From: Candidatus Tenderia sp.
GTDB taxonomy: Bacteria; Pseudomonadota; Gammaproteobacteria; Tenderiales; Tenderiaceae
Direction: 5' to 3'
Assembly: GCA_030148045.1 (NCBI GenBank)
Contig: JASBUE010000190.1
Coordinates: forward strand, 1-14,330
Length of the DNA: 14,330 nt
Part shown: positions 14,248-14,330 of the stretch, one piece after another
How positions within the stretch are numbered: position 1 is the stretch's first letter
Layout of the letters: every line of letters starts with the position of its first letter
Notes under the pieces: generated by a model
Seen by the model: the letters and a program-made list of their open reading frames with translations, nothing else
What the model was told of the DNA's origin: nothing
Databases searched by the model: none
Position numbers and translations under genes: made by a program

Positions 14248-14257
14248 GGGCGCGCCC
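14248..14257. repeat. 10-bp GC palindrome upstream of acyltransferase copy B
   Basis: GGGCGCGCCC is a perfect palindrome 41 bp upstream of the copy B start codon, within a GC-rich patch (14242-14260) next to AT-rich sequence. It could form a leader stem or be a binding site; nothing specific supports a function. Confidence 0.25.
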
Positions 14258-14330
14258 GGCTCTTCTAATGCTACTATCGACTATTCGAAGCGGTTTTATT
14301 AGAAAACTCTGTCACACTTCCGTGATTCCC

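Overview
This window looks like a Gram-negative, moderately GC-rich proteobacterium, most likely a gammaproteobacterium. It carries an exosortase A (XrtA/EpsH-type) exopolysaccharide and PEP-CTERM protein-sorting locus. All twelve recognisable genes lie on the minus strand, so transcription runs from high to low coordinates. The assignment rests on recognising the characteristic XrtA-associated families in their usual company; no database search was possible.

Layout in the direction of transcription. (1) 14207-12310: two tandem, clearly paralogous PEP-CTERM/exosortase-associated acyltransferases (N-acyl amino acid synthase type, related to LuxI-like autoinducer synthases), separated by 209 bp. 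(2) 12309-11787: a 523-bp gene-free region. It contains a good extended -10 promoter (TGATATAAT) without a convincing -35, two perfect palindromes upstream of it spaced 21 bp centre to centre, and a direct repeat in the leader. (3) 11786-260: ten tightly packed genes with gaps of 3 to 31 bp and one overlap of about 20 bp. In order they encode an outer-membrane export lipoprotein, a Wzz-type chain-length protein, a tyrosine autokinase, an outer-membrane beta-barrel protein, an ExeA-like AAA ATPase, UDP-GlcNAc 2-epimerase, polysaccharide deacetylase, a FemAB-like transferase, a GT4 glycosyltransferase, and exosortase A fused to an EpsI domain. (4) 259-1: non-coding sequence with three short GC-rich hairpin repeats, two of them in inverted orientation.

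How the genes fit together (known roles of the families plus inference). The epimerase supplies UDP-ManNAc, the glycosyltransferase adds a sugar, the deacetylase and FemAB-like protein modify the polymer or its links, and the Wzz protein with its tyrosine kinase controls polymerisation. The lipoprotein, and possibly the beta-barrel protein, carry polymer across the outer membrane. Exosortase A cleaves and anchors PEP-CTERM proteins that are thought to need this polysaccharide. No PEP-CTERM substrate, polyprenyl-phosphate sugar transferase, flippase or polymerase, asparagine synthase or PrsK/PrsR regulator is visible here, so they must be outside the window if present.

The core operon is a known system. 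The least ordinary parts are the tandem acyltransferase pair, one copy with a basic C-terminal extension, and the structured control region at 11787-11935.
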